Source of the DNA: an uncultured Eubacteriales bacterium
Lineage (GTDB): Bacteria > Bacillota > Clostridia > Oscillospirales > Oscillospiraceae
Assembly: GCA_905201305.1 (NCBI GenBank)
Contig: CAJKNS010000148.1
Coordinates: 1 to 6,055 of the forward strand
Length of the DNA: 6,055 nt
Reading direction: 5' to 3'
In this document: positions 5,374 through 6,055 of the stretch, in pieces
How the letters are laid out: every line of letters begins with the position of its first letter
Position numbering within the stretch: position 1 is the first letter of the stretch
Program-made: the position numbers and the translations under genes
The notes under the pieces: model-generated
Database searches by the model: none
Told to the model about the DNA's origin: nothing
What the model saw: the letters and a program-made list of their open reading frames with translations, nothing else

Positions 5374-6055
5374 ATGGAATTGACACAGCTTCGCTATTTT
5401 CAGGCGGCAGCGCAATACGAACATATGACCAGAGCGGCTGAGGCGCTCTATACGTCGCAATCCTCGCTCAGTAAAACTATTGCGCGGCTGGAGGCGGAAA
5501 TTGGTCAGCCGCTGTTTGACCGAATTGGAAATCGGATCCGACTGAATGCGGCAGGACGGCAATTTGCCCAAGCGGTGAATCTGATGCTGCGGACTCTGGA
5601 CGACAGTGTCAGCACCCTTCGGCAGGAGAATGTTCAGGTATCCATGGCAGTCTCCATCCCCGGACTTCTCCCGGATTTGATGGAACGATTCCGCGCCAGC
5701 CACCCAACGGTGCAGCTCCAGCAGCGGCTGATGGAGCCAAGCGCCATGTTATCGGCGCTGCTTCAGTGCCAGCTGGATCTGGCGGTTTCCCATCAACCGC
5801 TGCACCATGGCAATGTCATTTGGCGTCCGGTCTATCGGGATCGGGTGATTGCGGTGGTTTCGTTGGCGCATCCGCTGGCAGCTGGGGGCGCAATTCCCCT
5901 TTCCAAGCTGAAAAATGAGCAGTTTGTGTCGAACAATGCGGGCTTTGGCGCGGAACAGCTGCTCCATGGGCTCTGTGCCCAGGCAGGGTTTATTCCCAAG
6001 GTTTCGCTGGAATGCAACGAGCCGGAGCTGCTGTATAAAATCGTGGCTGGGAATA
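5374..6055 (+). CDS. LysR-family transcriptional regulator, 3' end beyond the window
   Basis: The first 227 residues are present, against a usual length near 290-300, and the frame is open to the window edge. The start is set by AAAGAGG ending 8 bases before the ATG. Residues 1-60 form the winged helix-turn-helix: MELTQLRYF, then HMTRAAEALYTSQSSLSKTI (17-36) with the recognition helix, and LEAEIGQPLFDR (39-50). The effector-binding domain begins near residue 88 with a SIPGLLPDLMERF stretch and continues to the edge. Members bind DNA as tetramers and respond to small molecules, often controlling a neighbouring gene. Here the gene follows the ferredoxin-flavoprotein operon on the same strand behind a terminator and its own promoter, so the target could be that operon or genes beyond the edge. 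The inducer cannot be told from sequence. Confidence 0.93.
   Translation, partial: MELTQLRYFQAAAQYEHMTRAAEALYTSQSSLSKTIARLEAEIGQPLFDRIGNRIRLNAAGRQFAQAVNLMLRTLDDSVSTLRQENVQVSMAVSIPGLLPDLMERFRASHPTVQLQQRLMEPSAMLSALLQCQLDLAVSHQPLHHGNVIWRPVYRDRVIAVVSLAHPLAAGGAIPLSKLKNEQFVSNNAGFGAEQLLHGLCAQAGFIPKVSLECNEPELLYKIVAGN

Noticed and set aside
5152..5703. Minus-strand open frame of 183 residues
   Set aside because: It crosses the terminator and LysR promoter and is antisense to the conserved LysR helix-turn-helix.

Overview
The window looks like chromosomal DNA from an anaerobic Firmicute of the class Clostridia, possibly an Oscillospiraceae-type gut bacterium. This is inferred from strong GGAGG-type ribosome sites, sigma-A-like promoters, moderately GC-rich coding DNA with AT-rich intergenic regions, a small 2[4Fe-4S] ferredoxin beside a soluble fumarate-reductase-like flavoprotein, and an AraC regulator typical of Clostridia. 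No rRNA, tRNA, CRISPR array or mobile element was seen.

Layout. Positions 1-1364 (minus strand) hold a soluble FAD-binding protein of the flavocytochrome c / urocanate reductase type. It is broken by a frameshift near position 300 and runs off the left edge. A 146-bp AT-rich divergent region (1365-1510) carries face-to-face sigma-A promoters and a tandem imperfect repeat. It separates that gene from an AraC-family regulator (1511-2815, plus), which ends in a strong intrinsic terminator. A 308-bp gap follows, with a weak candidate promoter and a 13-bp palindrome. Next comes a tight two-gene operon: a 73-residue 2[4Fe-4S] ferredoxin (3124-3345) and a 593-residue flavoprotein resembling the adenylylsulfate reductase alpha subunit (AprA) and L-aspartate oxidase / fumarate reductase (3368-5149). 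A second strong terminator closes it. A LysR-family regulator (5374 to the right edge, incomplete) follows with its own promoter.

How the parts may work together. The flavoprotein and ferredoxin form a minimal AprAB-like redox pair: the ferredoxin would pass electrons to or from the FAD of the large subunit. No membrane anchor, cytochrome, ATP sulfurylase or Qmo-type gene is visible, so sulfate respiration is not supported and the substrate is unknown. The AraC protein sits divergently to the first flavoprotein and probably controls it, perhaps along with the ferredoxin operon. The LysR protein may control the adjacent operon or genes beyond the right edge. The whole reads as a regulated accessory locus for anaerobic oxidation or reduction of unidentified small molecules, in which one of the two flavoprotein genes may be decaying.
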